The notes under the pieces were generated by a model, which was not told where the DNA came from, made no database searches, and saw only the letters and a program-made list of their open reading frames with translations. 60,000 nt of DNA from Owenia fusiformis (Eukaryota > Annelida > Polychaeta > Sabellida > Oweniidae): contig CAIIXF020000011.1 of NCBI GenBank assembly GCA_903813345.2, forward strand, positions 12,126,842 through 12,186,841. Direction: 5' to 3'. Below, piece by piece: positions 58,381-60,000 of the stretch. Position 1 is the first letter of the stretch, and each line of letters starts with the position of its first letter. The translations under genes were made by a program, and so were the position numbers.

Positions 58381-60000
58381 TAGAATATAGTCCGGAGTAG
58401 GGATACTAGCGGTTACCGTTAGTTATTTGGTTTTCTGTATAAAAAGCTCTTTCTCCTTTTCTGTCCCGTCGCAGCGCCATCTAGTGTTTGATAAATGAAT
58501 CAAGGTTTATTCTCGATAGGATAAGTACTAATCTATCAGGAAACATTTACAAGTTTGGTTAGAAACAGAATTTTTATAGATGGCGGAGTGATTTTTGAGA
58601 CTATGTAGAGCAGAATAATTTTCTGAAACAGGTAGCTTTACGGTGGTAGCTCTCTCCAGATTCAGTTATCTCAAAAACGGTGTGGTCACCGTATGCTTAT
58701 TTTGTAACGGCAAGCTAGACAAGACTCCAATGAACACTGGGCACTGTTTTGCTGAGCTAGATCTGTGCCCATGAATATATTATGAAATGAAACGTTATAA
58801 TGGTCGTCAATGGGATTTTTTACTGCAATCTTGACCCTATTAGCAACAGGGTGGTGACAGTACTAGGGTGGGAAATAGCGTTATTTTTGTAAAAATCACA
58901 CTTTCTTAGCAATGTGTACCTTGCATCTCTAAGAAAAATCAAATTATCTGAAGAATTAGCAATTTAGATTTTCGCTGATTCAGCATTTTTCATTTTTTAC
59001 CTAAAAATCACAGGTTTTGACCATTTTTGGCCTGTATTTTGTTACAGGATAGCACAAGAGGGCTGTTAGTGCTGGTTTTAAGAGGTTGTTGACAGGCTCT
59101 TATCAAATTATTACCGAATTTAAATATTTAGCCATTATCATAGCATGTAATACAGCTTTTTCCTTTGTGTCTGAATTTATCTTGAAAATATATGACAAAT
59201 TTGACACATTTAACCCAATAGACTGACTAAATATGGCTGAAAACAGTTACTAACATGCATGTAATTAAAACAAGAACATTGCTATGCAAAACTGATATGA
59301 TAATTTAATATAGAAGCTCATTTACTGAAAATTAATCATTAAATAATGGCTAATTTGGGGTAATCTCTGATCAAAAATGACTAGATTTGACCATTTTTTT
59401 GTTTCATGGTTCAGTGATTTTGGCAATAAACATTATGGAAGTTCGAATAAACGTTTTGACATGCTAAATATTGTGAATTTTTGTTAAGCCATAGCGAGTA
59501 GCAGTATTTCTATTGCAAAAATGGTCAGTTAGGTATAAAACTGCATGGCCCTAAAATAAATGACCCAGGGGTTAACAAAGCAGCTATAAAAGCTCTTCTA
59601 TTGGTGCGATTGGGCTTAAATTGCACAAAAAGTCTTGAAACACTCTTATGTTTAAGAAAAACAAGATTTCTGGCACAAAATCATTCAACCGTGTCACTAT
59701 TAGAATATAGTCCAGAGTAGGGATACTAGCGGTTACCGTTGGTTATTTGGTTTTCTGTATAAAAAGCTCTTTCTCCTTTTCTGTCCCGTCGCAGCGCCAT
59801 CTAGTGTTTGATAAATGAATCAAGGTTTATTCTCGATAGGATAAGTACTAATCTATCAGGAAACATTTACAAGTTTGGTTAGAAACAGAATTTTTATAGA
59901 TGGCGGAGTGATTTTTGAGACTATGTAGAGCAGAATAATTTTCTGAAACAGGTAGCTTTACGGTGGTAGCTCTCTCCAGATTCAGTTATCTCAAAAACGG
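58381..60000. repeat. 1,320-bp direct repeat reaching the window end
   Basis: Positions 58381-58680 and 59701-60000 are identical except for two substitutions in the first 60 bases, exactly 1,320 bp apart. The second copy runs off the window. It may be a tandem duplication, a long satellite, or the terminal repeats of a short element. The ends do not show the TG...CA of typical LTRs, and no reading frame of note lies between them. Confidence 0.93.

Noticed and set aside
58381-60000. LTR retrotransposon
   Set aside because: The repeats lack TG...CA ends, and the 1-kb interior has no gag, protease or polymerase frame or primer-binding site that I can see.
1-60000. CRISPR arrays, bacterial operons, rRNA or tRNA genes
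   Set aside because: The tandem repeats have no spacers of the required kind, genes are intron-bearing, and no tRNA cloverleaf or rRNA segment was recognised on reading; a dedicated tRNA scan was not possible.

Overview
This 60 kb window is nuclear DNA from an animal. It has AT-rich, CpG-poor sequence, genes broken by GT-AG introns, and dense short non-autonomous DNA transposons. Gene content (C2H2 zinc-finger factors, an otopetrin-type channel, an ABCB-type transporter, a DoxX-like membrane protein) and transposon style suggest a marine invertebrate. I cannot name the species or phylum from sequence alone.

Region 1 (1-16.1 kb): a large minus-strand gene with at least ten coding exons and ten C2H2 fingers (start codon 16077-16075, at least 1,008 residues, running off the left edge). 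Its roughly 8 kb intron 365-8387 holds a complete second zinc-finger gene on the plus strand (2651-7533, two coding exons joined in frame, about 1,066 residues, 17 fingers). That gene is followed by three degenerate fingers, still in frame, each ending in a stop at the same linker codon. Exon 6 of the minus-strand gene ends in a 48-bp minisatellite that has multiplied its splice donor.

Region 2 (16.1-27.9 kb): a 10-bp-TSD Mutator-like element carries an 8-bp-TSD hAT-like insertion. Next comes a small plus-strand gene (73 residues, exons at 21.2 and 22.7 kb), then a 1.67-kb element with 52-bp-class inverted repeats and a 5-bp TSD, then a nested pair of MITEs.

Region 3 (28-30.4 kb): a minus-strand, single-coding-exon otopetrin-like gene whose 3' end has been rewritten by a 106-bp tandem repeat.

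Region 4 (31-47.5 kb): gene-poor. It holds a 5.2-kb inverted-repeat structure containing mariner/pogo-like and TTAA-flanked elements, a small two-exon plus-strand gene (38.0 and 41.7 kb), and scattered MITEs.

Region 5 (50-60 kb): four minus-strand exons encode a complete C-terminal ABCB nucleotide-binding domain with no transmembrane exons visible nearby. A plus-strand two-exon DoxX-like gene follows, then a fold-back repeat structure around a 172-bp satellite, and a 1,320-bp direct repeat that reaches the right edge.

The genes show no functional linkage to one another beyond nesting. All functional names rest on motif reading without database searches.
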